Below, piece by piece: positions 26,963 through 35,737 of a DNA stretch of 64,000 nt. Source of the DNA: Taklimakanibacter sp021828105 (GTDB lineage Bacteria; Pseudomonadota; Alphaproteobacteria; Rhizobiales; Aestuariivirgaceae); the NCBI GenBank assembly GCA_021828105.1, contig JAKATG010000029.1:1-64000 (forward strand), read 5' to 3'. A program made the position numbers and the translations under genes. Within the stretch, counting starts at the first letter, position 1; every line of letters starts with the position of its first letter. The notes beneath the pieces are model-generated. The model saw only the letters and a program-made list of their open reading frames with translations, did no database searches and had not been told where the DNA came from.

Positions 26963-27498
26963 TGGCGGAGCACGCCGACACGCCGAGGCGGAGCTGGTTT
27001 TCGACCTGGCCGCATTGGACCATGTTCCTGCTGGTGGCCTCGCTCGCCGTCAATCTCCTGATCGGCGCCGCCATCGGCATGCGCTATTTCTACCCCGAAC
27101 GTCTCGAGCGCTGGAGCGGGGCGAGCTTCACCCAGCTCCTGCCGCGCCGCTTCCTGTCGGACCTGCCGGCGGACCGGCGGCGCGAATTCCTCGATCTCCT
27201 GAAGAGCCGGCGCGAGGTGTTTCGCCAGTCGCGCGCCGGGATGCGCGACGTGGCGCTGCGTTTCGCGGCGGCACTCGAGCGCAATCCCTATGACGAGACC
27301 GAGGTCAATGCCGCGATCCAGGACTTCACCAAGCTCTCGACCCAGATGGTCGACAGCGGCACGCAAGTGACGCTCGACGTCGTCAAGAAGCTTTCGCCGG
27401 AAGAGCGCAGCCTCCTGGCGCAGAACGTGCGCGACCGCGTCGAGCGCATGCAACAGCGCCGCAAGAAATGGCAGAAGGACCAAGGTAACGAAGAGTGA
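26962..27498 (+). CDS. Periplasmic heavy-metal sensor-like protein (Metal_resist/CpxP-like)
   Basis: A 178-residue protein with one N-terminal membrane helix (about residues 18-38) and a helical periplasmic domain rich in Arg/Glu (PADRRREFLDLLKSRREVFRQ at about residues 64-84, then KKLSPEERSLLAQNVRDRVE). This layout is that of the Metal_resist (PF13801) CnrX/ZraP-related proteins. There are no His or Cys clusters of the kind that would make metal binding obvious. It overlaps the putative anti-sigma gene by one base (TGATG), so the two probably act together on the sigma factor. Confidence 0.75.
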   Translation: MAEHADTPRRSWFSTWPHWTMFLLVASLAVNLLIGAAIGMRYFYPERLERWSGASFTQLLPRRFLSDLPADRRREFLDLLKSRREVFRQSRAGMRDVALRFAAALERNPYDETEVNAAIQDFTKLSTQMVDSGTQVTLDVVKKLSPEERSLLAQNVRDRVERMQQRRKKWQKDQGNEE

Positions 27499-27621
27499 GT
27501 ATCGTCAGCCCTCTTTGCATCGGCCACGCAGCCATCCATGCGCGACCGATGGGAGCTGACATAGAAAGCAAGCACTGCTGATGTATGGTGCTGCCGCACA
27601 TATCTCAGTGAGCTTTCTCCC

Positions 27622-28296
27622 CTAGATTCGACTATCGATCCTTATCGATCCGAAACTAGGCGCTCCGGATCGAAGGCTGGGCGGTATAATGGATACCTTG
27701 ATATCGGAGAGTGCAAAGCACCCGAACTGAGATGCTTCCGCTGGCTCATAGTAAGCCAGGTAGGTCGTCTTAAACTTCTGATCGTCGGATATCAGAACGA
27801 TGCGCCATATGTAATCGGCGAAATCGTAGTCATGAAAATAATGGTCTGATTCAAGCGCTGCCCATGCCTCCTTGTTCAGGAACCGTTCTATTCTTGTAAT
27901 GTCACCCAAACACATCGCGACAACATTCAGACCAGGACGCAACCCGGCAACCGTTTGAGTGAAATCCTTCGTGCCCGTCAAAGAGGCTTCGAAGTACATA
28001 TCGGAAATATCCCGATTTAGACCTGACTCGTCCTCGCTAAATTCGTTAAGCAGCTCCTGGAGCAGAAGAAAGGTAGTGAAAGCAGACCATGCTAAGAGGG
28101 CCCAAACAATGATCCATCTGGTGCCTCTGCGACTCCGCTGGAAAAGCATGCCTCGCGTCATTCTCGCAGTCCTTGCCGGCGCGATGAGTGCCAGGCTTTC
28201 GCCTGAGCCTTTATGACCTCCTGCGGCAGCCGACGCCACGGACATCACTATTTGTTTAAGGGGCGCATTCTGAAGCAATGACAATGCGCCGCGCAT
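27622..28296 (-). CDS. Orphan membrane protein of unknown function
   Basis: The minus-strand frame runs from 28512, but its first codon there is TTG without a ribosome binding site. I place the start at ATG 28296, preceded by AAGAAG, giving 224 residues. ATG 28161 is an alternative close to the membrane segment. There is one clear transmembrane helix (TRWIIVWALLAWSAFTTFLL) followed by a ~140-residue domain with many aromatic residues (YFHDYDFADYIW) and no known motif. GC and codon use are lower than in neighbours, suggesting acquisition. It is flanked by non-coding DNA on both sides. It might be spurious, but the membrane helix and the well-formed C-terminal domain favour a real gene. Confidence 0.5.
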   Translation of the reverse strand: MRGALSLLQNAPLKQIVMSVASAAAGGHKGSGESLALIAPARTARMTRGMLFQRSRRGTRWIIVWALLAWSAFTTFLLLQELLNEFSEDESGLNRDISDMYFEASLTGTKDFTQTVAGLRPGLNVVAMCLGDITRIERFLNKEAWAALESDHYFHDYDFADYIWRIVLISDDQKFKTTYLAYYEPAEASQFGCFALSDIKVSIIPPSLRSGAPSFGSIRIDSRI

Positions 28297-28753
28297 TTGC
28301 TTCTTATCGAACGTCGTTTGCCCGCCCCCACGACACAACCATACCGAACTCAACGCATCATTTCTAAAACAGGAATTATGGCCGATTATCGGCGGTTTCA
28401 GCCGCGGCCTGCTTCCATGGATGCCATGACAACACGGCTTTCCTTCCGGTTCATTTTCTGCTATGGCCCCGCTCCCTGAGAGCAATGGCACATTGAGGCT
28501 CCGTTTTGCCAACGTAATGACCGGTCTCGTCTAGTTTCACCCGCCGGGGCGGGACAGCCGCGTGCTGTCTCCTCCCGGGTTTTCGTTCATCGGGTGGTGG
28601 TCTGAGACCGGTCTGGCATTGTCGGCCTGTGCCATGCGCAACATGCGCCGTCTCAGCTCTTCCATCACTCGAACAACATCGCCCGACCTCGGCCCTTAGG
28701 GGCGTCTCCCGCCGCCATCTTGGTGAACTTCCTGACCGGAAGGCCAAGACAGC
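28297..28753. other. Palindrome-rich intergenic stretch
   Basis: Roughly 450 bases without a convincing gene. It contains two copies of a GACCGGTC palindrome (28519-28526 and 28606-28613) about 87 bases apart, with a hairpin between them: GACAGC at 28553-28558 with GCTGTC at 28564-28569, flanked by G-rich and C-rich arms and followed by GGGTTTTCG. It could hold a terminator for upstream transcription or a structured leader of the DUF1062 gene that starts at 28754. Confidence 0.5.
28545..28584 (+). terminator. Possible terminator hairpin
   Basis: A stem built from GACAGC/GCTGTC (28553-28569) is extended imperfectly by GGGG (28546-28549) against CCC (28574-28576) and followed by GGGTTTTCG. It is weaker than the degP terminator because of internal mismatches. 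No plus-strand gene lies immediately upstream. Confidence 0.3.
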
Positions 28754-29353
28754 ATGTGCGATCTCGAGCGTGTCCAATGGACCATCATTCCCAGAACTGC
28801 CCCGCAACCCTGGATCGCCTGCAGCCGATGCGGCGAGCCGAAACCTTTCCGATCGAGCGGCAAAATCAGGCTGAACGCCAATGGCCGAAGGCTCGATGCC
28901 TGGCTGATCTACAAATGCTCAGACTGTGACGGAACCTGGAACCGGCCGCTCTTCGAGCGCCGACCCATAGGCGATATAAGTATCGCCGATCTCGAGGCGC
29001 TCCAGTCCAACGATCCCGGTTGGGTAAAATCATATGAGTTCGACATCGGCGGATTGCGCGACCGGGCACGGCGTATCGATGAAGGCACGGAAGTCGAGGT
29101 CCACAAGCAGACTCTGACGGACGAGACCGGGACCGGCAATATTCTCGAAATCACGCTCGTCGTTCGTTCAGCCGTGGGCCTCAGGCTCGACCGCCTGCTC
29201 GCCGCCGAGCTTGGCCTGTCGCGGTCGCGGCTTCATGCTCTTCGCGAACAAGGACAATTGCGGATCGATCCCGACCACAAGGATGTCCTGCGGCGGCGGA
29301 TCCGGGACGGCACGCGCATTGTCCTGGAGCGATTCAAGGAAGCTCGATGGTGA
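28754..29353 (+). CDS. DUF1062 family protein
   Basis: A 199-residue protein matching the DUF1062 pattern. An N-terminal zinc-ribbon-like half (IACSRCGEPKPF, then YKCSDCDGTWNRP) supplies two CxxC pairs. The C-terminal part (VGLRLDRLLAAELGLSRSRL, then a RIDP turn) resembles an S4-type RNA-binding motif. Biochemical function is unknown. A nucleic-acid role is plausible from these two features. The 3' end overlaps the convergent nucleotidyltransferase-like gene by 20 bases. A palindrome-rich region lies upstream. Confidence 0.85.
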   Translation: MCDLERVQWTIIPRTAPQPWIACSRCGEPKPFRSSGKIRLNANGRRLDAWLIYKCSDCDGTWNRPLFERRPIGDISIADLEALQSNDPGWVKSYEFDIGGLRDRARRIDEGTEVEVHKQTLTDETGTGNILEITLVVRSAVGLRLDRLLAAELGLSRSRLHALREQGQLRIDPDHKDVLRRRIRDGTRIVLERFKEARW

Positions 29354-29897
29354 CGTTGGGCCAGCGCTCATGCCATCTCTTTTCCGTGATGCGCGCTATG
29401 TACTCCGCCCTGCGGGCATGCCCGCGCGAGGTCGGCCGGATGGACATTGAAAAGAGATCCTGGAGCCCATAGGGCGCCAGGATCTCGAGGCCGCCACCTG
29501 TGTCCAGCCGCGCGGCGACGCAGGTGGGTGTTTCGAGCCAGAACCGCAATGCGTCGGCCGTCGAAGCATAGGGGTCATCGCCATTGCGGATATGCATGCG
29601 AGCCTGGTTGCGCACGCTCCAGGGCAGGGCCGGATCCCTGTCCCTCAGCCTCTGTTCGATCGTCTCATCGTGCCGCGGATCGCGGTTGCCGGGATCGAAA
29701 TAGAGCACGTCGATGTCATCGACTGGGGAAGCAATGGTGTAACCGGAGAGCGCGTCCCACACCGCCGCCCTGATGAAGCCCGCGCCCACGGCCCAATCCG
29801 GCAGAGCGAGCGACCGCACGATCTCGAAGACATGCATGCGGAGCGGGGCCTGCTTGAGGATCGCAATGAGACGCTGGTCAAGATCCCTGTCGTGCAT
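29334..29897 (-). CDS. Nucleotidyltransferase family protein (DUF925-like)
   Basis: A 187-residue protein with the features of the DUF925/NTP_transf_6 family: GAGFIRAAVWDALSGY near residue 38, the acidic pair DDIDVLYFD near residue 60, and PWSVRNQARMH near residue 92. The active-site Asp residues appear intact, so nucleotidyl transfer is possible, but no substrate is known for the family. The 3' end overlaps the DUF1062 gene tail to tail. Confidence 0.85.
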   Translation of the reverse strand: MHDRDLDQRLIAILKQAPLRMHVFEIVRSLALPDWAVGAGFIRAAVWDALSGYTIASPVDDIDVLYFDPGNRDPRHDETIEQRLRDRDPALPWSVRNQARMHIRNGDDPYASTADALRFWLETPTCVAARLDTGGGLEILAPYGLQDLFSMSIRPTSRGHARRAEYIARITEKRWHERWPNVTIELP

Positions 29898-29930
29898 GAG
29901 ATGAGACTTCCTTTCGGAAGAACAGGTGAG

Positions 29931-32249
29931 CTACGCCGCCGCCGAATGCGCCGGCTTCGCCGCCACCGCCGGCAGCCGCACCGTGACGATGGTGCCTTTG
30001 CCGGTCTCGCTGTCGATGGTGAGCGTGCCGCCATGGAGCTCGACCAGCGATTTGGAGATGGCGAGGCCGAGGCCGGAGCCGCCCTTGGTCTTGGTGAACT
30101 GGTTCTCGACCTGCTCGAAGGGCCGGCCGAGCTTCTCGATGTCCTTGGGCGGAATGCCAATGCCGGTATCGGCGATCGAGATCACGGCATGCTCGCCGTC
30201 GAGCCTGGCGGTCAGCGTGACACGCCCGCCTTCGGGTGTGAACTTCACCGCATTGGAGGTGAGGTTGATGAGGATCTGCTTGAAGGCGCGGGTGTCGACC
30301 TCGGCGTTGAGCTTCTTCGGCGTCTGGCAGACGAACTCGACCTTGCCTTCCTGGGCGCGGGATTCGACCAGGCGGATCGTCTCCTGGACGATCTCCGAGA
30401 GATCGGTCTTCTGGTACTCGAGCTTGAGGCGTCCGGCCTCGATCTTCGACATGTCGAGGATGTCGCTGATGACATCGAGCAGGAACTGGCCGCTCGAATG
30501 GATGTCCTTGGCGTATTCGATGTATTTGCTGGCGCCGACGGGGCCGAACATCTCGTTCTCCATCACCTGGCTGAAGCCGATGATGGCATTGAGCGGCGTT
30601 CTGAGCTCGTGGCTCATATTGGCGAGGAATTCCGATTTCGACCGGCTCGCGGCTTCCGCCCGCGTTTTCTCGCGCGAATATTTGTCGGCGAGGTCGGCGA
30701 GGCGCTGCGATTGCTGCTCGGCGAGGAGGCGCTCCTTCTGCAGGTCGCGCACCGTCATCATCAATTCGCGCTCGGAGAGCAGCAGGCGCTCTTCCTGCTG
30801 CTTGAGCGGGGTGATGTCGGTGCCGACCGAGACGAAGCCGCCGTCCTTGGTGCGCCGCTCGTTGATCTGCAGCCAGCGTCCATCGCCGAGCTGCACCTCG
30901 AAGGTGTTGCCTTCGCCGATATCGCGGCTGTGGATCGGCATGCGCTGGCGCACCGCCGGCTCCTTGGCAGTCTTGGCGACGAGCTCGTAAGGCGTGCCGG
31001 GCGTGCACACGCTGGCGGGGAGCGAATGGAACTGCTGGTATTTGGTGTTGCACAGGACGAGGCGATTTTCGGCGTCCCAGAGCACGAAGGCTTCCGAGAT
31101 GTTCTCGATCGCGTCCTTGAGGCGGAGCTCCGCTTCCTGGTTGAGCCGGTCGGCGAGCTTCTGCGCGGTGATGTCGATGACGATGCCGACGAGATGCGGC
31201 TCGACCTCTTCCGGCGCATGCGAGAGCTCGGCGCGAGCCCTGAGCCACACCCAGTTGCCGTCGACATGGCGCATGCGGAACTCGTGGTCGAACACCGATT
31301 TCTGGCCGCTGAGCAGGGCCTCGACCACTTCCTCGAGCTGCGCGTCCTCGGGATGGATGCGATCGGCGACGTCGCCGAAATTGAGGAACTCGCCGGTCTC
31401 CTCGATGCCCAGTATGTCATACATGGATTTCGACCAGAAGATCCGGCCGCGCGATATGTCCCAGTCCCACAGGCCACAATGGCCGCGGTCGAGCGCCTTG
31501 TCGAGCCGCTCGGTGGCGAGGGTGAGGGTGCGGTCGGCCTCCGAGGCTTTCGCCGCCTGCCAGTGGAAGGCGCCGCCCAGCATCATCAGCACGAGGAAGG
31601 TGACGGCGAACAGCACGCTCACCTGCATGACGCTGTCCTTCCAGGCGCGCATGACATCGGCATGCTTCTGGATGACGAGCAGGCTGCCGGGCAAAGGAGC
31701 GAGGTCGCTCATGCCGACATAAGCCTCCTCGCCCGAGGACAGCATGAGGCGGGCCATCTCCGTATCGTTGATGTTGATCTCGGTGATGAAGCGGCTGGTG
31801 AGCACATCGGCGATGGTCTGGCCGGCGATCGTGCCGTCGGATTTGGAGGCGACCGTGATCACGCCCGCGGCATTGACATAGGCGAAGATGCGGCCCTCGC
31901 GCTGCGCCTCAGGCAGGAGCGCGGCGTCGAGATCTTCCTGGGTGAAGGGTTTGGGCGTGAAGCCGGATTGGATCTGGTTGCGCGCTGCCTGCTTGATGTG
32001 CTGGGCGGCGGCCGTCGCATAAAGGAGCGTCTGGCGGTTCTGCTCGGCGAGATGAGTGGTGCGGCTTTGCGCCAATTGCAGGAAGAGCGCCAGAGCCAGG
32101 GTGATGAGGAAGAGCGAGACCAGGATCGTGATCAGGATGCGCAGCGATCTTTCGCCGATCGAGACGCGGGCCCAGCCGGGCAAAGGCAGCGGGAGCCGGA
32201 GCACCCGCTCCTTGAAGAAAAGCTCGCCCAATTGTGCCTTGCTGCTCAA
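29931..32249 (-). CDS. PAS-domain sensor histidine kinase, PleC-like
   Basis: A 772-residue membrane kinase. Transmembrane helices lie at about residues 37-60 and 207-228 and bracket a periplasmic domain. PAS domains follow at about 250-365 and 378-485, then a short coiled coil, a HisKA domain with phospho-His547 (LANMSHELRTPLNAIIGFS) and an HATPase_c domain (NLTSNAVKFTPEGG, then KGGSGLGLAISKSL). The HisKA stretch (FGPVGASKYIEYAKDI, then DILDMSKIEAGRL) is typical of PleC/DivJ/PdhS-type cell-cycle kinases of alphaproteobacteria. There is no adjacent response regulator, which fits phosphorylation of DivK/PleD-type proteins encoded elsewhere. A near-consensus CtrA site lies upstream at 32319-32333. 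Confidence 0.9.
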   Translation of the reverse strand: MSSKAQLGELFFKERVLRLPLPLPGWARVSIGERSLRILITILVSLFLITLALALFLQLAQSRTTHLAEQNRQTLLYATAAAQHIKQAARNQIQSGFTPKPFTQEDLDAALLPEAQREGRIFAYVNAAGVITVASKSDGTIAGQTIADVLTSRFITEININDTEMARLMLSSGEEAYVGMSDLAPLPGSLLVIQKHADVMRAWKDSVMQVSVLFAVTFLVLMMLGGAFHWQAAKASEADRTLTLATERLDKALDRGHCGLWDWDISRGRIFWSKSMYDILGIEETGEFLNFGDVADRIHPEDAQLEEVVEALLSGQKSVFDHEFRMRHVDGNWVWLRARAELSHAPEEVEPHLVGIVIDITAQKLADRLNQEAELRLKDAIENISEAFVLWDAENRLVLCNTKYQQFHSLPASVCTPGTPYELVAKTAKEPAVRQRMPIHSRDIGEGNTFEVQLGDGRWLQINERRTKDGGFVSVGTDITPLKQQEERLLLSERELMMTVRDLQKERLLAEQQSQRLADLADKYSREKTRAEAASRSKSEFLANMSHELRTPLNAIIGFSQVMENEMFGPVGASKYIEYAKDIHSSGQFLLDVISDILDMSKIEAGRLKLEYQKTDLSEIVQETIRLVESRAQEGKVEFVCQTPKKLNAEVDTRAFKQILINLTSNAVKFTPEGGRVTLTARLDGEHAVISIADTGIGIPPKDIEKLGRPFEQVENQFTKTKGGSGLGLAISKSLVELHGGTLTIDSETGKGTIVTVRLPAVAAKPAHSAAA

Positions 32250-32303
32250 TCTCGCCCCCTGCGTGGCGCGCCGTAACCGACCTCAGCACCCTCCCACCAC
32301 CTC

Positions 32304-32333
32304 ACGAATCACCGCCTATTGATTCGTAGTTAA
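32304..32333 (-). promoter_or_regulatory. CtrA-like site overlapping an inverted repeat upstream of the PleC-like kinase
   Basis: Read on the minus strand, TTAA-CTACGAA-TCAA (32333-32319) matches the CtrA consensus TTAA-N7-TTAA with one mismatch, about 70-85 bases before the kinase start. It overlaps a perfect 8-bp inverted repeat, ACGAATCA (32304-32311) with TGATTCGT (32320-32327). Regulation by CtrA is inferred and fits a cell-cycle-type kinase. Confidence 0.35.
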
Positions 32334-32457
32334 GGTGATTTGTCCAGCCGAAACCGGCATTGGCTATTATGTTGATACTGCAAGCGATTTTGAGGCGATC
32401 TTGGGCGGAAATTGCGCCCTGTTGAGGCCTCGCCTGAGGCAGAGTTGGTTGAGCCCG

Positions 32458-35109
32458 TTATTCCGGCGCCACCGCGAGCGATTTCGAGACGATCTCGTAG
32501 AGATCGCGCGACAATCCCGGGGTGGCGAGAATGCGCTCGAGCTGGGCCTTGGCAAGGCCGCGGCGCTTCGCTTCGAGGCCCGCCCAGCTGCGGAAGGCGG
32601 TGGCCATGCGGGCGGCAACCTGCGGGTTCAGGGGATCGAGCGCCAGGATCGTATCGGCCAGGATGGCATAGCCTTCGCCGTCCTCAGAATGGAAGGCGAA
32701 GGGATTGCCCATGGCGAAGGTGCCGATCAGGCTCCTGACCCGGTTGGGTGTAGCAAGCTTGAAATCGGGATGCGTCATGAGCTCGCGCACCCGCCTTATG
32801 GTGCCCTTGAGCGGCGCCGATGCCTGCAGCGCGAACCATTTGTCGATAATGAGATGATCGCCCTTGTGGCGCGCATAGAAGGCATCGAGCGCCTGGTCGC
32901 GCTCCGCGACATCGAGGGTCACGAGGGTGGAGAGCGCGCCGATCTCATCCGTCATGCTGGGCGCTCGAGCAAGCTGCTCCACGGCGAGTTTGGTGCCGAA
33001 CGCCGGATCGCCGCCGGCGATCGCATAAAGCACGGCATAGCGCAAGGACCGCCGCCCCGTTTCCTCAGGGCTCGGGCTGTAGGCGCCCTTACTCTCGGTT
33101 TTCTTCCACAGAGCGAGCAGAACATCGGCAAGGCCCTTGCCGATCTCGCCGCGCAAGGCCTCGCGCGCTTGATGGATGGCACCGGGATCGACATTGCGGG
33201 CAATGAGGGTCGCGATCTCCTGCTCGCCGGGCAAGGTCAGCATGGCCGACTTGAAGGCCTGGTCGACCTCGGGATCATCGAGGACGGCTCCGAGGGCTAC
33301 GATGAAGGACGTCTTGTCGTCCGAGGCACTGTGCCCTTCGAGAGCGGAACGCAGCAAAGTGTGGGCCGCCGTCTGCGCCGCCTCCCAGCAGTTGAAGGTG
33401 TCGTTGTCCGTCTTCATCAGGAAAAGCTGGTCGGCCATCGATGTCCGGCTTTTGAGCCGGATGGGCGCTGAAAAGGAACGATTGAGCGACAGGACCGGTC
33501 TTCGGGCAACGTTACGGAAACGAAACGTCTTCTTGGGCTCGTTCAGTTCGATCAAGGGCTCGTTGAGCGTGCCGACACCTTCGAGATCGAGCGGCATGTC
33601 CTCGCCGTCGGCGTCCAGGAGACCGATGCCGAGCGGGATCTGCAAGGGCAGCTTCTCCGGCTGGCCGGGCGTGGGCAGGGTCCCTTGCTCGAGGGTGAGA
33701 TCGAAGGTTTTTGCCTTGGCATCATAGGCTTCGGTGACGGTGACCTCGGGCGTGCCCGCCTGCTCGTACCAGCGGAAGAACTGGTCGAGATTGCGCCCCG
33801 AGGCATCGGCCATGCAGCGCACGAGATCTTCCACCGTCGCCGCTTCCCCGTCATGGCGCTCGAAATAGAGGTCCATCGCCTTGCGGAAAGCGTCGCGGCC
33901 GATCAGCGTCAGCATCATGCGGCAGAGCTCGGCGCCCTTTTCATAGACCGTCGCCGTGTAGAAATTGTTGATCTCGATATAGGAGGCGGGCCTCACGGCG
34001 TGGGCGAGGGGACCCGCATCTTCCGGAAACTGATCGGCGCGCAGCCTCTTCACATCGGCGATGCGCTTCACCGCGCGCGAGCGGATGTCGGAGGTGAATT
34101 CCTGGTCGCGGAAAACGGTGAGGCCCTCCTTGAGGCATAATTGGAACCAGTCGCGGCAGGTGATGCGGTTGCCGGTCCAGTTGTGGAAATATTCATGCGC
34201 GATGATCGCCTCGATATTCACATAGTCGACGTCGGTCGCGGTCTCGGGCAGCGCCAGGATGTATTTGTCGTTGAAGATATTGAGCCCCTTGTTCTCCATG
34301 GCGCCCATGTTGAAATGCGACACCGCGACGATCATGAAGATGTCGAGGTCATATTCGCACCCGAAGCGCTCCTCGTCCCAGCGCATCGAGGTCTTGAGCG
34401 ATTCCATCGCCCAGCCGCAGCGCTCCTCCTTGCCCTTCTCGACATAGATGCGCAGCTCGACCTTGCGGCCCGAGCGCGTCACATAATGGTCGGCAACATA
34501 AGCGAGATCGCCGGCGACGAGGGCGAAGAGATAGGACGGCTTAGGGAAGGGATCGTCCCATTCGGCGAAATGCCGGTCGGTGCCGGGGATCTGGCCGCTG
34601 GCACCCGGATTGCCGTTGGCAAGGAGGACCGGGCATGAGGCGATAGGTCCCTCGATGCGCACTTTGTAGCGCGCCATGACATCGGGACGGTCGTAGAAAT
34701 AGGTGATGCGCCGGAAGCCTTCCGCTTCGCATTGCGTGCAGAAGACATCGTTGGAGACATAAAGGCCGGACAGTTCGGTATTGGCCTTCGGATTGCAGAG
34801 GGTGACGATTTCGAGCGTGAAGGGCTTTTGCGGCACTTCCGCAATGGTGAGGCTCGTGGCGCTCACGTCAAAGTGAGACTTGTCGAGAGCTTTGCCGTCG
34901 ATGCTGATCGCCTGGAGCTCCAGTTTCTCGCCATCGAGCACCAGGGGCGCGCCCTTCTGGCTTGATGCCTTGTTGGGCTTCAAATTAAGCCGCGCAATGA
35001 CCTGCGTCGCTTCAGTATCCAGGCTGAAATCGAGAAATACTTCCTCGATCAGGTAAGGAACCGGCTGGTAATCCTTCAAATAAACGGTCTGCGGGCTTAC
35101 ATTATTCAT
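32458..35109 (-). CDS. pepN: Aminopeptidase N (M1 family)
   Basis: An 883-residue zinc metallopeptidase that removes N-terminal residues from peptides in the cytoplasm. The exopeptidase motif GAMEN lies at residues 269-273, the zinc motif HEYFH at 305-309, and the third ligand Glu328 in LKEGLT. Residues WTGNRITCRDW are typical of the bacterial PepN subgroup, and the length agrees with it (~870-890). The gene is monocistronic and divergent from the GreA-like gene. Confidence 0.96.
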   Translation of the reverse strand: MNNVSPQTVYLKDYQPVPYLIEEVFLDFSLDTEATQVIARLNLKPNKASSQKGAPLVLDGEKLELQAISIDGKALDKSHFDVSATSLTIAEVPQKPFTLEIVTLCNPKANTELSGLYVSNDVFCTQCEAEGFRRITYFYDRPDVMARYKVRIEGPIASCPVLLANGNPGASGQIPGTDRHFAEWDDPFPKPSYLFALVAGDLAYVADHYVTRSGRKVELRIYVEKGKEERCGWAMESLKTSMRWDEERFGCEYDLDIFMIVAVSHFNMGAMENKGLNIFNDKYILALPETATDVDYVNIEAIIAHEYFHNWTGNRITCRDWFQLCLKEGLTVFRDQEFTSDIRSRAVKRIADVKRLRADQFPEDAGPLAHAVRPASYIEINNFYTATVYEKGAELCRMMLTLIGRDAFRKAMDLYFERHDGEAATVEDLVRCMADASGRNLDQFFRWYEQAGTPEVTVTEAYDAKAKTFDLTLEQGTLPTPGQPEKLPLQIPLGIGLLDADGEDMPLDLEGVGTLNEPLIELNEPKKTFRFRNVARRPVLSLNRSFSAPIRLKSRTSMADQLFLMKTDNDTFNCWEAAQTAAHTLLRSALEGHSASDDKTSFIVALGAVLDDPEVDQAFKSAMLTLPGEQEIATLIARNVDPGAIHQAREALRGEIGKGLADVLLALWKKTESKGAYSPSPEETGRRSLRYAVLYAIAGGDPAFGTKLAVEQLARAPSMTDEIGALSTLVTLDVAERDQALDAFYARHKGDHLIIDKWFALQASAPLKGTIRRVRELMTHPDFKLATPNRVRSLIGTFAMGNPFAFHSEDGEGYAILADTILALDPLNPQVAARMATAFRSWAGLEAKRRGLAKAQLERILATPGLSRDLYEIVSKSLAVAPE

Positions 35110-35251
35110 GTGCTATACTGACTTCAGTTGATGGGGGTGGATTGAACTGATCCCGAAAGGCTCCTGCGGACCTCTTCGGATAAGATCATGTGAAAACAAA
35201 AAGATAGATGGTGAATGTGAGTCAATCAAGCGACATTGGGCGGAACTGAAG

Positions 35252-35737
35252 ATGAGCCGGGCATTTGTCAAGGAACAGGACGACCAAGAGGGCCTCGAAG
35301 AGCTGCCGGAAAGACCCATCAGCTCCAACCCCAATTTCGTGACCCCGCACGGCCTCACCTTGATCGATGAGGAGATCGAGGCGGCGCGCAAGCTCCTGGC
35401 CCACGCCCAGCATGAAAGCGACCGCGCCGGCATTGCGCGCGCCTCGCGCGATCTGCGCTATTGGACGCAGCGCCGCGCCACCGCGCAGACGGTGGAGCCG
35501 CCCAAGGCGCCGCAGAAGGTCGCCTTCGCCACGCGCGTGACAGTCAAGCGCGATGACGGTCGCGAGCAGGTTTTCTCGATCGTCGGCGAGGATGAGGCCG
35601 ACCTCGAAAAAGGGCTGATCGCCTATACGGTTCCCATGGCCCGGGCTCTGCTCGGTCTGGAAGTCGGCGACGAGGCCGAGCTGCATGCCGGCCATGTCGA
35701 AGTAGTCGATCTAAAACCGATCGACGCGGAAGGCTGA
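35252..35737 (+). CDS. GreA/GreB-family elongation factor-like protein
   Basis: A 161-residue protein. The N-terminal half is a predicted coiled coil (FVTPHGLTLIDEEIEAARKL, then DLRYWTQRR). The C-terminal half (residues ~85-158) is the FKBP-like GreA/GreB domain (ATRVTVKRDDGREQVFSIVG, then PMARALLGLEVGDEAEL). At the coiled-coil tip the usual GDLSENAEY acidic motif is missing and ESDRAGIARASRDLRYW is found instead, so it may not stimulate RNA cleavage as GreA does. Its 3' end overlaps the convergent oxidoreductase gene by 27 bases. Confidence 0.8.
   Translation: MSRAFVKEQDDQEGLEELPERPISSNPNFVTPHGLTLIDEEIEAARKLLAHAQHESDRAGIARASRDLRYWTQRRATAQTVEPPKAPQKVAFATRVTVKRDDGREQVFSIVGEDEADLEKGLIAYTVPMARALLGLEVGDEAELHAGHVEVVDLKPIDAEG

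Noticed and set aside
29592..32276. Long plus-strand open frame (894 aa) opposite the PAS kinase
   Set aside because: Low-complexity Glu/Leu/Asp/Arg-rich product with no motif. The minus strand encodes a complete histidine kinase.
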